Assembly: GCF_023278565.1 (NCBI RefSeq)
Contig: NC_064679.1
Span: 1,054,001-1,118,000, forward strand
Length of the DNA: 64,000 nt
Source: Colletotrichum lupini
Taxonomy: Eukaryota; Ascomycota; Sordariomycetes; Glomerellales; Glomerellaceae
Direction: 5' to 3'
Position numbers and translations under genes: made by a program. Under the pieces are notes generated by a model. That model had not been told where the DNA came from and ran no database searches. It was given only the letters and a program-made list of their open reading frames with translations. Shown here in pieces: positions 11,261 to 24,700 of the stretch. Within the stretch, counting starts at the first letter, position 1. Each line of letters opens with the position of its first letter.

Positions 11261-14200
11261 TTCCGTTTATTATCTACCTTTAGGTATTAAGTTTTTTTAA
11301 ACGTAGCCTAAATTAATTATTTTTAACTATTTTAGCTATTTATAATAGCTTTTTGCGTATTATAGAGGTTAAGAAGTATATAGAAATGTTCGAACTTAGC
11401 TCGTAAAAGGTTTTTAATAAGTCTATTTACTAGTATATCTTTTATTAATATATAAGTAACCTCGAAGCTACCTCTAGCGTGCTTTTATCTTAGCTATATA
11501 TTCTATATATTAATATAGCGAAGTCGAGTAGCTATTCTTTTTCTTTCCCCTACGACGAGTCGAATCGTTTGCTAATTATCGTAGTTAACTAACTATACTT
11601 TTCCTAGGTTAAGGGTAATATCCTTAAAAAGGCGCTTTAGAGCTATAGTCTCTTTTGCGGTTTCTTTAAAGTAAAGAAGCTTAGCTTCGGTAGTTAACGT
11701 CGTAACCGTCACTTAGTATACTAATTTCTATTAAATTAGGCTATTAAAAAGGAATATTATATATCCTTAAGATAATCGTCGTGTTACTTCGTTATTTACG
11801 AAGCTAGTATTTCTAATTAGAAATAATAATTGCGCACTTAGTATACTACTATAATAGAGCGTAAGATATCTCGTTATATAGAGATATCGGATATAGTAGT
11901 TAATTACTTTAATATAGGTTGCGCTTAGGTTAGTTAAGAACCGTAATAATTGCGAATAAGTAAAGGCGACGTTTAGTCTAATTATAATAGCTATATAAAG
12001 TATACTCCCGACCTTCTTTTAGTAGCTCTTTATTTCCTCTTTTATTACCTACCCCTCGTTTAGTTTAAACTCTTTTTAAGGAAGAGGGGTAGCTAGATAT
12101 AGTAAATTTATAAGGTCGAAGCGCTTAGTAACTCGCTCGATATATACGTCGTAAATAAAGTAAACTTTGCGAGTAGTACGGTCTTATAAAATCCGTACTC
12201 TAAGGAAGTAATTAATCGGTCTATTCTCCTTAAGGTTAATATATTCTTTTATACTATTAACGATCCCCTAAGCCGCCTTTTGGTCGTTTCGATAGTATAG
12301 AATAATAAAGTTATTAATATAGAATACTAATATTACCTTCCTATCTACGGTTTAGTAAATATAGATCTCCTCGTAGCTATATATTATATTTATATTACGG
12401 AGTATAGAGGTAAAAGTTTAGAACTAGAGAATTAGTAAGTCTCGGAGGCTATATAGAGCGCGTTAGAGTTTACTTACTTTATTAGTAACCTTATATCCCT
12501 CTAGGAGTTTAATAATTACTAGCTTCTCGCTCTTAAGAGGCGCGTTAAGGAATACGTTAATAGTATTATATTAGTCTGCTTTAAGGTCGAATTGGGTAGC
12601 TATTGCTATTATAAGCTTAAAGGCCTTTGCGGCGAGCGTCGAAGCGTACGTATTTTATAAGGGGTTAAGTAGTTATATATCCCTCCTTATATATATACGT
12701 ACTTTTACTTTGCTAACCTCGTTATTAACGTCGTGCTTATAAGTATATACCTATTTTAATAAAAGTGGGATCCCTTATTTAGGATTACGGTCGACCTCTT
12801 CTTATATACTAATATCCCTTAGCTTTTTTATTTTTACGTCTATAGTATCCCTAAGTAACTTCTATAGTTATAGTAGGAGATGTTTAATATTACTAAACTT
12901 CTTTAGTGGGCTTTAGAAGTTAACTTTAGTAAGTCGTAGTTTTTAAACTCCTCTAGAGCGCTTTAAGTAGGTCCTATAAACTGCTCTTTTTATTACTTAA
13001 TAGAGTATTATATATCCTATACTACTTTCCTCTATAGCTTTTTACTAATTAGGTATAAAAGTAGAGAAAAAGTAGTCTTAGAGACGGTTATAGTAATTAC
13101 TATCTCTTATATTTAAATATAAGAGCGTTGCGAAGATATTACTATTAAAGCGTTATAGAGGTCTACGGGCCCGGTTTAAACGTCTAGGACCTAACGGAGC
13201 TTTACTTAGTACTCGATAAGGCAGTTCTTATAAGCTCTGTTTTTATATAATAATAGAGGTTTATTATAAGAGTTCCTTACTAACGTCGATTTTAATATTA
13301 GGAATTACTTCCTCGCGATTAGTACTTCGTTTACTACGTACTTTAGTATTTTACTAAGAGCTATTAAGAATTAAAAGCTCGAGAACCTCCGCGGTATATA
13401 TAAGCGCTTATAAAGAGGACTATAGATTATATAGAGCTATTTATAACTTAGTTACTATATCCCCTTCTTTACCCCTACCTCTAAGCTCGCGCAAGGGGGT
13501 TATCTTAGGGGTTAGTAATAATAATAAGACTATATTAGCCTCTTTAACCTTATTTACCGCACCCTAGAGTACGTTTATTAGTTACTTAGCGTCCTAAATA
13601 GTTAAAAATTTAATAGTAATACTATCCTTAATTATAGAGTTATCTTAAGTATTAGTATTTCTAAAGTCTAGATCTACTTCCCTAAGTGCTCGAATTAACT
13701 TATTGTTAGTATTAAAGAGTTCTTATATCTCTTAGATTACTAGATTTGCTTATTCGCCTACGATAGCTTGTTCCTTGTGTGCGGGATTATAAAAGACTTT
13801 TTCGTTAAACTTAATATTCTTTATAATAAATACTTACTCGAGCGCGGGTACCTAGACCCTATATAGGTTATGCGTTTCTAGTATATATCTAACTAAGTAT
13901 CCTATATACCCGCGGGGAAGTACTTTAAACTCTTTTTAATATATACCCTTCTTATGATCCTTATAAAGAGGGTATACTTAGTAGCTATATACGTAGAGGC
14001 TACTGAGATACGGGGTAATCGGTTTAGAATCCCGTATTTAGTAACCCGTTTATTATTAGCGTTAATACTACTTCTACTAGTTAATTTCTATTATAATAAG
14101 CAAATCTTTTTTATTAGCCTCCCGTAGGGTAATATTATAAATAAAGATTGCTATTAGTACTATTTTGTTCTATAGATTTATAAGGAGGTTCGTAAAAAGG

Positions 14201-16785
14201 CGTATCTTATAAGCTTTAGTAATTACGAGTTAACCTGCTCTTTTAGTATTACTTACGGGTTCTTTTATATATAGAGGTAAAAGTTCTATTCCGATTCTTA
14301 ACTCGCTATACTATGTTTTATATATACGTCTAACGTTTATAGTTAGGAGAGCGGTCTTATTATTATTTTTAAAAAAGTAGATTAGAGTCCTTTTTTAACG
14401 ACGAATTGCTACCTCGAGGCTCTATAGTACGAAAAGCACTTCCTCCTCTATTTTTATCCTTAAAGGGAACCCCCTAAGCTACTTATTATATTCGTTAGAA
14501 GCTATAAGTATATATTATCGTTTATTAAAAAATAGTTCGAAATAGAAGAGATCTTAGTATATATAGTACTATAGCCGTGAGGCTCTTCTCGAGGGTAGTC
14601 CTCTTAAGACTACTATCTTAGCTTCGGATAATATATATACTTTATACTTAACTTATAATAAAGGTTTAATACGTATACCTCGAGTCTTATATAATAATCG
14701 ACGAAGAGTATTAAGTCCGAGATAACCTATTCTAAGGTACTAAAGGAGCGCGCTATTAGACCTCTTATAGGTACGTTAATATAAGTAACGGAATTTTTTA
14801 TAGCTAACTAGTAGTATAATACTAGCTAGGCTCTATAGGATACGCTTAAGGTTTATAGAAGAAGGATAGGATTAGAGGAGCTTATATTCGAAAAAAACTA
14901 GATTATTTTTTTAAATAAGCTACTTTTTAATAGTACTCTTATAAAGCGTTCCCTATTATAAAGTGTAATTTAGACCGTAGTACTAGAGTGCGCTTCTATT
15001 TAGTAAAGTCTCTAAGACTATATTAATATAGAATCCCTTAACGTAAGCGACGTTCTAGAGCTTTAAATTATAAGTTCCCTTTTTTTTAGGTCCGTTTAGG
15101 ACGCCCTTTATAATACGAGTGCTACGTACGGTAATAAGTAGTATAGTAGTTCTTAATTTAACGTAGTCTTTATTACCTAATAGTACGTAACTCTCGGGTT
15201 TAAGTAGGCTCTTATTATTAACTAGATATATTACTCTATAGCTATCTATTACTATGCTCTAGGAAAGGGGGTAAGCGCTATTTATAGGGGTACTAAAGAT
15301 TGCGTTTACCTCTAAGTCCTAACTCTTTATAAGTATAGTAACTACGTAGCCCTCGTCCTGGTTTATTAATAAGCTCGCTATAGGTTAGTTAGAGGATCCT
15401 TTTAGAAACTTAGGTTTTTTAGGGGTTCTATTATTCCTTAGCTAACTAGTTTTTTTAAGCTTACTATAGAGTGATTTTTACTTATTTAATTTAATAGCGG
15501 CGAGGACTTTTTTTATATAGCTCCTTAGTATTTATATTAGTAACCTACTAGCGTTTCGGCCTATAAGTACCTATTTTAATTTTCGGTACGCCGTAGGGCG
15601 CTATAGGTATGCGCGATTATAAGGGTATATAACGTTACCCTTATTATTTACGTCGTTAACTAAGTTAGAGCGTTTAGTAAAAGTAGAGTAAGCCCCTCTT
15701 TAATTTAAAAGTCGTTTAGTATATATATCCTAGGTTACTAGGCTAAATATATACGTAATTTCCTCGAGGGTCCTCGTATACGTTCCGAAGGCTATTAATT
15801 TACTAAAGGTCTTATATATACGTTAGCCCTATATAGGGTTAAGTTTAGACTTAACTATAATTAGGAAGTTAAGTATAGCGATCTCTTTACTAATTTCCGG
15901 AATATCGTACGTTTTAGCTTAGAAATAAGCGGACTACTACTCTTTATATTAGCGTTAGGGGTTAATTCCGGTCCTCGCTTTATTAAAGGCTTATTAGTAT
16001 TCTTCTCGAACTACATTTTTTATTATTAGTTCGGGGGGTATAAATTCCTACTTTAAATATTTAACGATTCGCTATATGCTAAACTTAGCGCTATTTTCGG
16101 TAGCTTTTTAGAATACGTATTCGTATAGTATAGTATTAACTAATTTTATTAACTACTAGGCGAGGACTTTAATATGCGTATTAATAATATTACGTTCGTA
16201 AGCTATAAGTTATTCGTATTTAGTATTAAGCTCTTATTATTTTTAAATATTCTTAAGCGTATAGATCCTTTTTATAGGTGCGGTATAAGGATAGATTTAT
16301 CTACGTAAAGTAGGTAGCATAGCTAGCTTTATAAAAAGAAACCCGGCTTAGTTCTATAGGTTACTCGTACTTAAAGAAGTCGAAAGATTCGTACTAAGAG
16401 TTATATCTAGAAGCTATTAGTAAAGGATTTCTTAGTTTCTTTAGTCGTTTTTAAACGCTTTATAACGGGCTTAGTAAGCTCGTAGTTCTTTTTTATTATA
16501 GGTCGCGACTAATTATCCGAATTTTAAGGGCGAAGTAAGCGCTATAGAGGGGTCGAGGAATGCGTCAGAATCTAGAGCGTCTAGGTCGACGTACTTCTAA
16601 ACCCTAACGCCCTTATTTATAGTACGAAGTACGTTAAACTATTTAATCTAACTATCGTAGTTAATTAGTTTAGCTTAGGCTAAAGTAGGTATAAGTAAGT
16701 TAGTTATTTTAAAGAGATCGTAAGAATCGTATTAATAAGTACGTTATCGTAGTATAGGGTCTTAACTAAGAGCTAGGCTTATAAT

Positions 16786-16962
16786 TATTACGAGTTATAG
16801 TACGTAGTAATAGGCATACGGAGTATAATAAAAGTAGCTTAACTATTAAAATAGAAATAGATAAAAGGAGAAGGTCTATATATACGATATCTAAGATAGA
16901 TACGTGATTTAGCACGTGACGGGCACTTTATAAGGTGCGATTACTATCCCTGTTACGTAACA
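16786..16962 (-). repeat. 5' LTR of element A
   Basis: 177 bp. The inner side is RIP-mutated (TATTACGAG for TGTCACGAG). The outer last 60 bp are clean and end GTTACGTAACA. The adjacent inner bases, read on the minus strand, are ATTATAAGCCTAGCTC, a probable RIP-altered primer-binding site. Confidence 0.93.
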
Positions 16963-16967
16963 TCTGG
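16963..16967. repeat. target-site duplication of element A, right copy
   Basis: TCTGG immediately after the terminal CA of the right LTR; identical to 9379-9383. Confidence 0.95.
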
Positions 16968-18761
16968 AGAGTACCATTCGAGTTGGACGTCAGCTCGTAT
17001 TGTAAATAGCGAGCAGACTTTTCGTTAACAAAGAGATATTGCTTGCCGCTGGTGGGAGACTTGTACACGCAGGAACCATAGACCTTGTAGTCCTCCGGGA
17101 CAGGCTGAATGCCACCGGGGATGTCTTTCAGGGTTCCATTCGAGGTCATCTCGAAAAGACTGCAAATGTGTCAGTGTAAGGTGTTTCAGGCGACTTGAAA
17201 TACTCAACTCACCAAAGCGTATCGTCGCCACGGCAGGCAGCGAAAGCGAGATCGACAGTCCTGTTCCCAGCCTGGAAGCCATAGATCATATCGACGTTGT
17301 TGGGCTCCGCCGCCGGCAGGGTTTGGAGCAGCTTGCCCTTCAGATCGAAAACACCCAAGCCGGCACCCTCAGTGGACTTGGTCGTAGTAATGATGCGGGA
17401 CTTATCGGCTGATTCCGGCGAGATCCAAATGGCGGGATCATCTCCGTCGCCGCCATTTTGGTCAGTTTCGTAGGAAGCCTCGACTAAGACAGCCGAGCAG
17501 AACAGTCCTCCCCATCCATTCTCGCATTTGCACTGTTGCGGCCCAATACACTCGCCATGTCCAGAGCAATCCTTCGTGCACTGGACCCGTTCGCACTTGT
17601 CGCCGGTGAAGCCAGCGAAGCAGCCACATCCTAGAGCATTCTCTTGACAGTAGCCGTTGCTCGAGCAGGCGTCGCAGATCGGAGAACGGTCGCGGGATCC
17701 AGTTGCGTTCCGAGGATCATACGCGGTGTTGGCTTCTATCCCGAGATCATCGAGAGCACTATCCAATGACACCACTCCAAATCCAGCGACGTTGTCTGCT
17801 TCGACAGCAAAGCCAAGAGCGCCGCTAGGGTACTTTGAACTTGAGCCCTGATAGATACTGAGGCCCTGGACTTCGATATCCTCGAGGCCATTAAGCTTGA
17901 TATTGCCGACAAGATCGAATGGGTACTTGTAGACAGCAATGCTACTTTCTTGAGCGACAAACAGGTAGTCAGTGCCGGTGGAATTTGAGACATATGTTGC
18001 AATACCAGTGACATCTTCCGCAGCCTCGCCAAGCTTGGTGATTTCTGGGGCAATGGTCGATTCCTTGAGATTGAAGACGTAAACATCCTTGTCATCGTCG
18101 GCATTAACGACCATTTTAGCCTGTGATTGTACCACAGCACAGCCGGAGAACTCTGTTGGGACTGGGATGCTTTGAACCTGTTTGAAGTTTCAGTCAGTGA
18201 GAAATGAATTGAGGAGCTGGAACCGGGCTTTCTCACCTCCACCAGTTCAATGGAGTCCTTGGTCGGGCGGACCACATACTGCACTACCACACTCTTGCCG
18301 AAGAGAAAGACGTAGTCGTTCAGACTGTTGGTTCGCCACGAGCACATGGCTGCCCAGTCTCCAAGCATGGTCACTTGGGCTGACTCGATTTCCTTGAATC
18401 CTGGCATCTCGTAGACGCGAATTATGGAGTCCGGCATCGCAATAGTAACCGCATAGTCTTTCCCCGTGACATTGTAGACTGTCGTGATGATCTTTGTTCG
18501 GCCAGTGATCATGGACTTGACCTCGGACAGTGGCGAATCGCTGTTCAGATCCCACGCGTGAAAGCCTCCCGTCGCAGCACCTCCATCGTTTCCTAGCAGT
18601 AGAGGCTTCTCTTTGGAGTAGAACATGTTTGTCCAATCGGCTTCGAGTTCGCCACCAGTCAGGGCTGTGATATTGGCCTCGACGTCGGCGGCCGTGGCTA
18701 GCCAGGGATGCATCGCGACCGCGGATATTGCCGCGGCGCATGCGAGATATCTGAGGCCCAT
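16963..18761 (-). pseudogene. secreted EGF-containing beta-propeller 3-phytase, 5' part cut off by element A
   Basis: Phytases of this type release phosphate from phytate outside the cell. The start is ATG at 18761, followed by a signal peptide (MGLRYLACAAAISAVAMHPW). Exons are 18761-18237, 18177-17213 and 17159-16963, with introns of 59 and 53 nt; the last exon continues at 9378 beyond element A. Residues 1-340 form a degenerate first propeller. Residues 342-402 are a Cys-rich EGF-like module (CDACSSNGYC...CKCENGWGGLFC). A canonical phytase propeller starts at DGDDPAIW (419-426), with NNVDMIYGF and the YGSCVYKSPTSG block. Element A enters after about residue 562 of 754, inside the catalytic propeller, so a translated product would lack part of it. 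Apart from the insertion no disabling change is visible. An alternative upstream ATG at 18854 is less likely because it would mask the signal peptide. Confidence 0.9.
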
Positions 18762-20502
18762 GGCGGTTTGGTCAAGTCGAAAGAGGTCTGCCTGACATGG
18801 CAAGACGTGCAAACTGAAGGCTCGCCTTGTGAGGAGGAACAGTCCATTTATCATGTCGTCTCATTGCCTGCCCCCTCCAAGCGGGCGGGCAGCGGAGGAG
18901 CGGGTAGCCCCACGCCTACAGGGCCGGGATGGCAATGCAAGTTCAGCCCCTCCAGGTCCCCTTCAGGGATGAGAGACTAGGCTGCGACCTTTTACCGAAT
19001 CTGCTTTCAGTTTGACAATTTGATGGACGATGTCTGCGTCAATACTGCGGGTGGTGGAACACTGATGGTTCCCTTCGGGTGAAACGCGTGCATGAAAGGG
19101 GGAAAACAATTGGTGGACGCGATGGGACGAAGAATATTGGAGCTTCCACTTTTGGAGTCGTCCGTCTTGGCATTGGAACACCATTAATCCAAGGTGAAGT
19201 CACAGGTCCGAACGAGGAGCTGGTTGAGAGAAACTCGACTTTTGATTCTGTCAGAAAAGTTAAATGCCATGCATCCCAATACCCGCTATACTTTAATTGT
19301 ACGGTGACATCGGGGGGAACTTCCGAGACCGACAATCGGTTTCCGCTTTCTGTCCTTCGCAACTTCACAATTGGCTCGTGTTCAAGGCTGAGCCGATTTA
19401 ACGCGCTCGGGTCTCGTCGCGGGCTTCAGACGCCAAGTTCCAACTTGTCATCATTTGTTTTGACTTCTCGATTTGTGTGAAACGTGACTGGACGCAGCTT
19501 GGCCAAATCAACCATCGTCCCATGTCTCGGGCAAATGACGATGAACTTCAAGAGCGCATGCAAGTAGGATGGATTTGCCGCGGTTCTTTCACCTTATCAG
19601 ATGAGCACCGACAGCGTGCGTTTTCTTGCGGCTTGTGATTGGGAAGTACTAATAGTCCGTTTCTTGAACTTTTCTGACTTGCGCTCCCTTGTCCTTCCCA
19701 GACACGAAAGTCGACTGAAAAGTCGTCGACATTATATAATCGTTACCAATATAAAGTAGCATCAATGCGAGTAATTCAATGCTTCTAATAGTGGCCAAAA
19801 TAAGACAGACAAGACGGTATCTTCACACAAATCGCAGAACAGTGAGATCGGGTTAGAGTAAATATCATTCAATACCCTAACGAGCTACTCGATGTTCGAA
19901 ATGCAGTACATTGAAGGAGAGTAAGTAAGAAGATCCATCAAGGTAAAGCGGCCTGGCGTGAACCTTTGCCGCAAGCCTTGACAGCGGCGTCGCCGAAGAG
20001 CTTTATATCTCAAAGGCGTGAATCCCCATGTAAGAGCATCAGCCAACAGTAGCTCCAGTTACGGTCAGAATAGTATGTCTTACCTACCTTAAAGTATGTA
20101 CCCAACCAAAGGCTACATCACGTCGTATCTCATAGCCTCCTTCGAGACATCTTTCTCCCCGGCATGACTTTTAGGCACTAAATCCTCTCCTAGATTTCGG
20201 AGGCCTGGGTTAGATTAAATCAAGCAGACTAAATCAAAATTAGGCATCTGCCTCACCTGGCTTCTCTAGTAGGATGATCACCACGGCATGAGCCAGAAAT
20301 CTTCAGCAAAAGTATCTTCAGTACATATCAGCTGGACATGTTTGGAAGAAAAATTGAAGTATGGATGAAATGGTATTTGCGCGCTCAATCCCATTGAGAT
20401 TGTATGTTCAATGCATCTAAAGGTATTTGAAGTTCTATCATACAAAGAAATTGTAACAGGTAGCTCTCGAAGTCCTGCGTCAGGCCCGTCGACTAAAGTG
20501 CC
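18762..20502. other. intergenic between dioxygenase 3' end and phytase promoter
   Basis: 1.7 kb. The 18762-19500 part is the presumed promoter of the phytase. The short frames seen are on conflicting strands and unsupported. Confidence 0.5.
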
Positions 20503-21734
20503 TTACGAAGGGGGAGCAGCAGTGCCGGAAGGAGGGCTGCCGCTCATGGTGCCGTTGCCACCGGGGCCGCCGGAGCCACCGCCACCGCCAACAGTGGCAC
20601 CAGTGGAGTGGCCACCATCCTCATCAAGGTAGCCGGCAATGTTGTAGTAGTCGTCATCGGTGTAGTCAGCGGAAGCATTGACACCAATCTGGATCCAGGC
20701 GAAGAGACCGTCCTGAAGGTCATCGCTCAGGTAGACAAACTGAGGGAAGGGGTCGTAGGAGGCATCGGCCTGGAGGATGGACCACATGTCGTCGGCGTTG
20801 GAGGTGACGTCCTGCGTGTTGGTGTTGTAGGGGTAGAGCTCCTCGACGGCGGAGCGAATGGACTCAGGCCAGAAGACCTGGCCGATGTGGCTGACGGGAG
20901 CATTCCAGACGGAGATAGTGCCGTTGGGCATCAGAGTCGCGTTGGTGTGCGAGAGCAAGTGGGTGTGGGTGGCGCGACCTTGGTAGTGGCCGGGGAAGAT
21001 GGTCTCGAACTGGGCGACACCGTCGGCATCAGTGAGCTGAATGCCGCGGAGGAACGTGCTGTTCATGCCGTCGGCGGCGTAGTTGCCGCTGGTGGAGATG
21101 CCGGAGTAGATACCGGTGGCGTTGCAGTTCCAGATGTCGACGGCGACCTGGGGAATGGGGTCACAGGTGGCGACGTCGACATACTGGACCTCGAGGAAGA
21201 CGGGGACACCGTCGCACCACTGTTGCTCAATGACGTTGGAGCGCATGTTCTCGCCGACGATGTAGTAGGGGCCGTCGGTAATCTCGGGAGCCAAGACGCA
21301 GGAGGTGTTGGCGCTGAATACATCCTCGAGGGGGGTGAAGATGCCGTTGTTGCTAGAGCCGGTCATGTTGTGATTGACTTCCTCCCAGGCGGTGAGCGCG
21401 TCCGCATCACGACGGTACTTGCGGGCAGCTATGGAAACGTCAGTGAATATTCGCAGAAGTCTCAGACAGATGGGTACTTACGGGTCTTGAGGCCCTTGGC
21501 GGCGCGGATGTCCTTGACCTTCTGGGCACGGCGCTCAACGGCGCGCTTCTTCATGGCCTGAGCACCAGCAGTGTTGGAGCAGGCGTTCAGGGAGCGCTGG
21601 CCGACGGCGGCGACGTTGTCACGGAGCTGGATGTTGCGCTTCATGTGCTCATGGCTGTGGTGCTCGCCGGGGTGAGCAGAGACGCAGCCGGCGAGGGCGA
21701 GGCCGGCGGCCGAAAGGGCGGAGATGCGAACCAT
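20503..21734 (-). CDS. secreted intradiol ring-cleavage dioxygenase
   Basis: Extracellular non-haem Fe(III) dioxygenase of the catechol/protocatechuate-cleaving intradiol family, the kind fungi secrete to open aromatic rings. Exons are 21734-21482 and 21428-20503; the 53-nt intron has a GTAAGT donor and CATAG acceptor; the product is 392 aa. The N-terminus is a signal peptide (MVRISALSAAGLALAGCVSA) and then a His-rich stretch. TDGPYYIVGE marks the domain start. Iron ligands expected from the family are Tyr192 (GIYSG), Tyr233, His239 and His241 (PGHYQGRATHTH), all present. The C-terminus is a Gly/Ser/Pro-rich tail of about 40 residues without a hydrophobic end, so a GPI anchor is not supported. 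An antisense open frame of 317 codons over this gene is a composition shadow. The substrate is not determinable. Confidence 0.92.
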
Positions 21735-24700
21735 TGTTGATGCTGTAGTAATGAGACCAAATTTATAGCGAATGTTGAAAACGATTGTAGATCTTTTGTT
21801 GTAGAAGCGACTGCTGTTGCTGCGATGGTTGCGGCTGATGGTTCTTTCGAAATCCCAGATATCAGGCGCTGGGACCAGTCTTTATACAAATCGATCTGCG
21901 TTCTACATCTCCGCCATCTTCCATTATCAACGCGTTCATCTCTACGTGATGTGGACAGTCGATGGAGACTTCGCTCTCGTCCGATCCCCCTACATGGCGG
22001 AGCCCTCGTCACCTCCCGTCCCGCCCTGCTATTTTCGACTCTTCCATCGAGCGTCTGCGGTCCATCGTCTGAACATCCGTCCAACCAGGACCGCGCAAAA
22101 GGTCATACGCTACCCGTTGCCGTCGTGGCGCGCAGGGATTCCGTACTTCTGAGCCTCACATACACGACTTCGTTCCCCGCTGAGGGCGCATTCTCAACTT
22201 TTCGAGTCAATGCGTCTCCACGCCAGTGCCTGTCCTTAAGCGTCCCTGACGTCCTTAACTCAGCCTCAGAGCACACGCCAAGCGGTTAAGAAATGCTTGG
22301 AGAAGCTTGAGATGGAAAGAAGGTGGTTCTAGAGCGGAACCCGGGGTCGATCCGGAGTAGGGACTGGTCCCGGGAGCGACCTTCGGGCCTCCCACATTCC
22401 GTTTCGTCGTTGGGGATCCCGACGTTGGCGGGAAGACTGCCTGAGTTTGGTTCCTTGACATTTTGGGCCTTCTCAGGTAAAAGTTCCCAGGGGCACCGGA
22501 TGACGAGGCCACTCTCCACTTGGCGGGTGGCGCCGCTGCGCGTTTGCGCAAGCTTCAATGAGATTGGACTAAATTCCGCTGACTTGAACAAAACATGCTT
22601 GACGGAGCTCGGGAGACAGTGGGCTTCAGCGGAGAGACCATGTCAAGCTTGTTTATTTCCCTGGGCCACATCGGTCTGTGGGAGAGCTTTGGAAAGGGGC
22701 GGAGAACGCTCTCGCGGGCCCCGAATTTTCATCCCTTTTCGTCTTCTATGCATCAGTCAACGCGGAACAGTTGCGGGCTAGATGGGAGCTGTGAGAAAGA
22801 AATTGGAGAGGCAACTCCTACTCAAGATATTGATCTCCAGCTCAATTGACTTTTGACTTTGAACTATCTTCGTCATTGAGCAGACGAGCTGAGCGTGCAT
22901 GCGTGGTGTGGAGCAGAAAATCTCCCATACTGAAAGAGAGTGTCGGAACTTTTAGGCCTTGCGTAACTTTATTCAGGGGGGTTCATCTTGTCTCAACGTC
23001 CCGCGGCTCAGCCTATGTAAACCAAACAAACATGAATCGTCCAGCGAAGATGCCCTACTGCAGTCTATCTGCCTCCCTGTGCCCGGATTCACCGGCACAG
23101 CGATACTTTGTCCGGGGTCCCTAATTCTCTATTTCTAGGACGAGACGAAATGGACCTATCTGGGCGCAGCCAATCAATCTGAAATGCCGTCATTGGCTGT
23201 CGGGCTAGTTGTGACCCTCAACCGCAATGAAGGTCTGGAGGGGGGGAGGGGTGTTCGGAGTCGTCACTTGACGCGTGTCAGTCATGACTTGTCTAATTCC
23301 GGGTAAGTGCGCCCTCTATCATTTCGTAATGCGACGCCGCAACGGTTCTCAACAGCACATTGATCTGAAGTCGGTCTCCAGCTAAGCACATGCACCGCTG
23401 AGACTAAACCTTTTCAGTCACGTCTGGAAACATTCTCCGGACAAGTCAGAGAGGACTGGCCCTTGACCGAGGCTCTGTCCAGAGTCCAGACTCCAGTGAG
23501 GAAGATGGAACGAAACTTGCGCACAGCCAATTTGCATTTTCATTTGGATCGACACGTTGAATGACCAATGTGGTTACTTTTGACAATTTCACCCTCAAAG
23601 TGACAAAACCTGAGTTTGTAAATTTCACCGGTCACAGCTCTCCATTCAACACCACCACTGCTTAAGATACATTCTCAAAGACAACATCGTTGGTCATTCC
23701 ATATGTTCTCCAAGTGAACATTACAAGCACAGACGTATTTGGCCCCTTAATCTTTCGACCAAGAAGATTCCGTCTCCGTGCGCGGGAAGATTTGGCTGAC
23801 CTATGGATATGCATTACCCAGAACGAAGAGTTGACCATCCCAAACAACCCCCATCCACATTGACATAATGTCGATCCTATTTGAACGATCTTTCACTGAG
23901 CGTTCATTCAAAGGCATCATTCCTACTTCCGAGCATCGACTCATAGGAAAGCAAGGCCAATACCTTGTGCAGCATCTGCGAAAGATCTCTCAGGTTCTAC
24001 CTTGAAACGCCAGGGCTCCCAAAAAAGGATGATTGATGTATCCTACCCCTTTTTCCAACAATTCGACATCACACAATCTTGTAGGCAATAGCATCGGAAT
24101 CAAGCGTTAATGACAAGGCGAAGTGAACCATCCGCACAAGACTTCAGCAAAGCGGCAGCAACCTAACTAGACACAGGCACATCGGCGCCAGACGCGTCGA
24201 GGAGAGTTGACAAGATGCCTCGTGCACATCTCTAGTTCATCCCATTGTCGAAGCAGGGCACGACGATGGCAGGCTGATTGGAGATACTGACATGGAACGA
24301 GGACGTTGCTGAACCCTCCAATATGGCACCGAGTGCTATTCGTGTCTTCGGACAGGCCGAGAATATGTGTTCCTGGGCCAAAGGAGTCCAAATGATGCTA
24401 GACAATGATTATCACTGGTTTAATATCATGTGCATGTTCACACGTAGTCCTAGATTTCATTTCAAATCTGCACATCATTATAGGTCGTTGATCATGATTA
24501 TGTCGTCGGCCGATAGTAAGTACTCAGCTGGGCATGAGCGTTTGGGGAGCTGTTCACATTACGCACGCATGTCCCTTCGCTTAGGGCGGCAGTCTCAGCA
24601 TTGACCGAAGGGACGACGGCTTCGACAAATTCTCAATCGCATGAAAGTTAAGAAACTCCAGCTACACAAAGTGCTCTTCAAGTTTTGTTTGAGATCTTCG

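Larger units (their letters stand above)
9384..16962 (-). mobile_element. Ty1/copia LTR retrotransposon A, RIP-mutated
   Basis: 7579-bp element inside the phytase coding sequence. It has 177-bp terminal repeats, TG...CA ends and a 5-bp target duplication. The tRNA-primer-like string lies next to the right LTR, so the element reads on the minus strand, the same sense as the phytase. The interior is AT-rich, with TpA everywhere and many TAG/TAA stops, and almost no open frames: the pattern of RIP. The RT box appears as YINN at 12321-12310, where element C keeps YIDD, so both catalytic Asp codons were lost by G-to-A change. It is the same family as element C, in inverted orientation. It is not autonomous. 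Confidence 0.93.

Noticed and set aside
20608..21561. 317-codon plus-strand open frame
   Set aside because: Exactly antisense to the dioxygenase exons; its Val/Gly/Asp-rich text follows from the codon bias of the real gene.
22323..23124. Frames of 84-152 codons
   Set aside because: No homology I recognise, no introns, and mutual overlap; likely chance in GC-moderate DNA.
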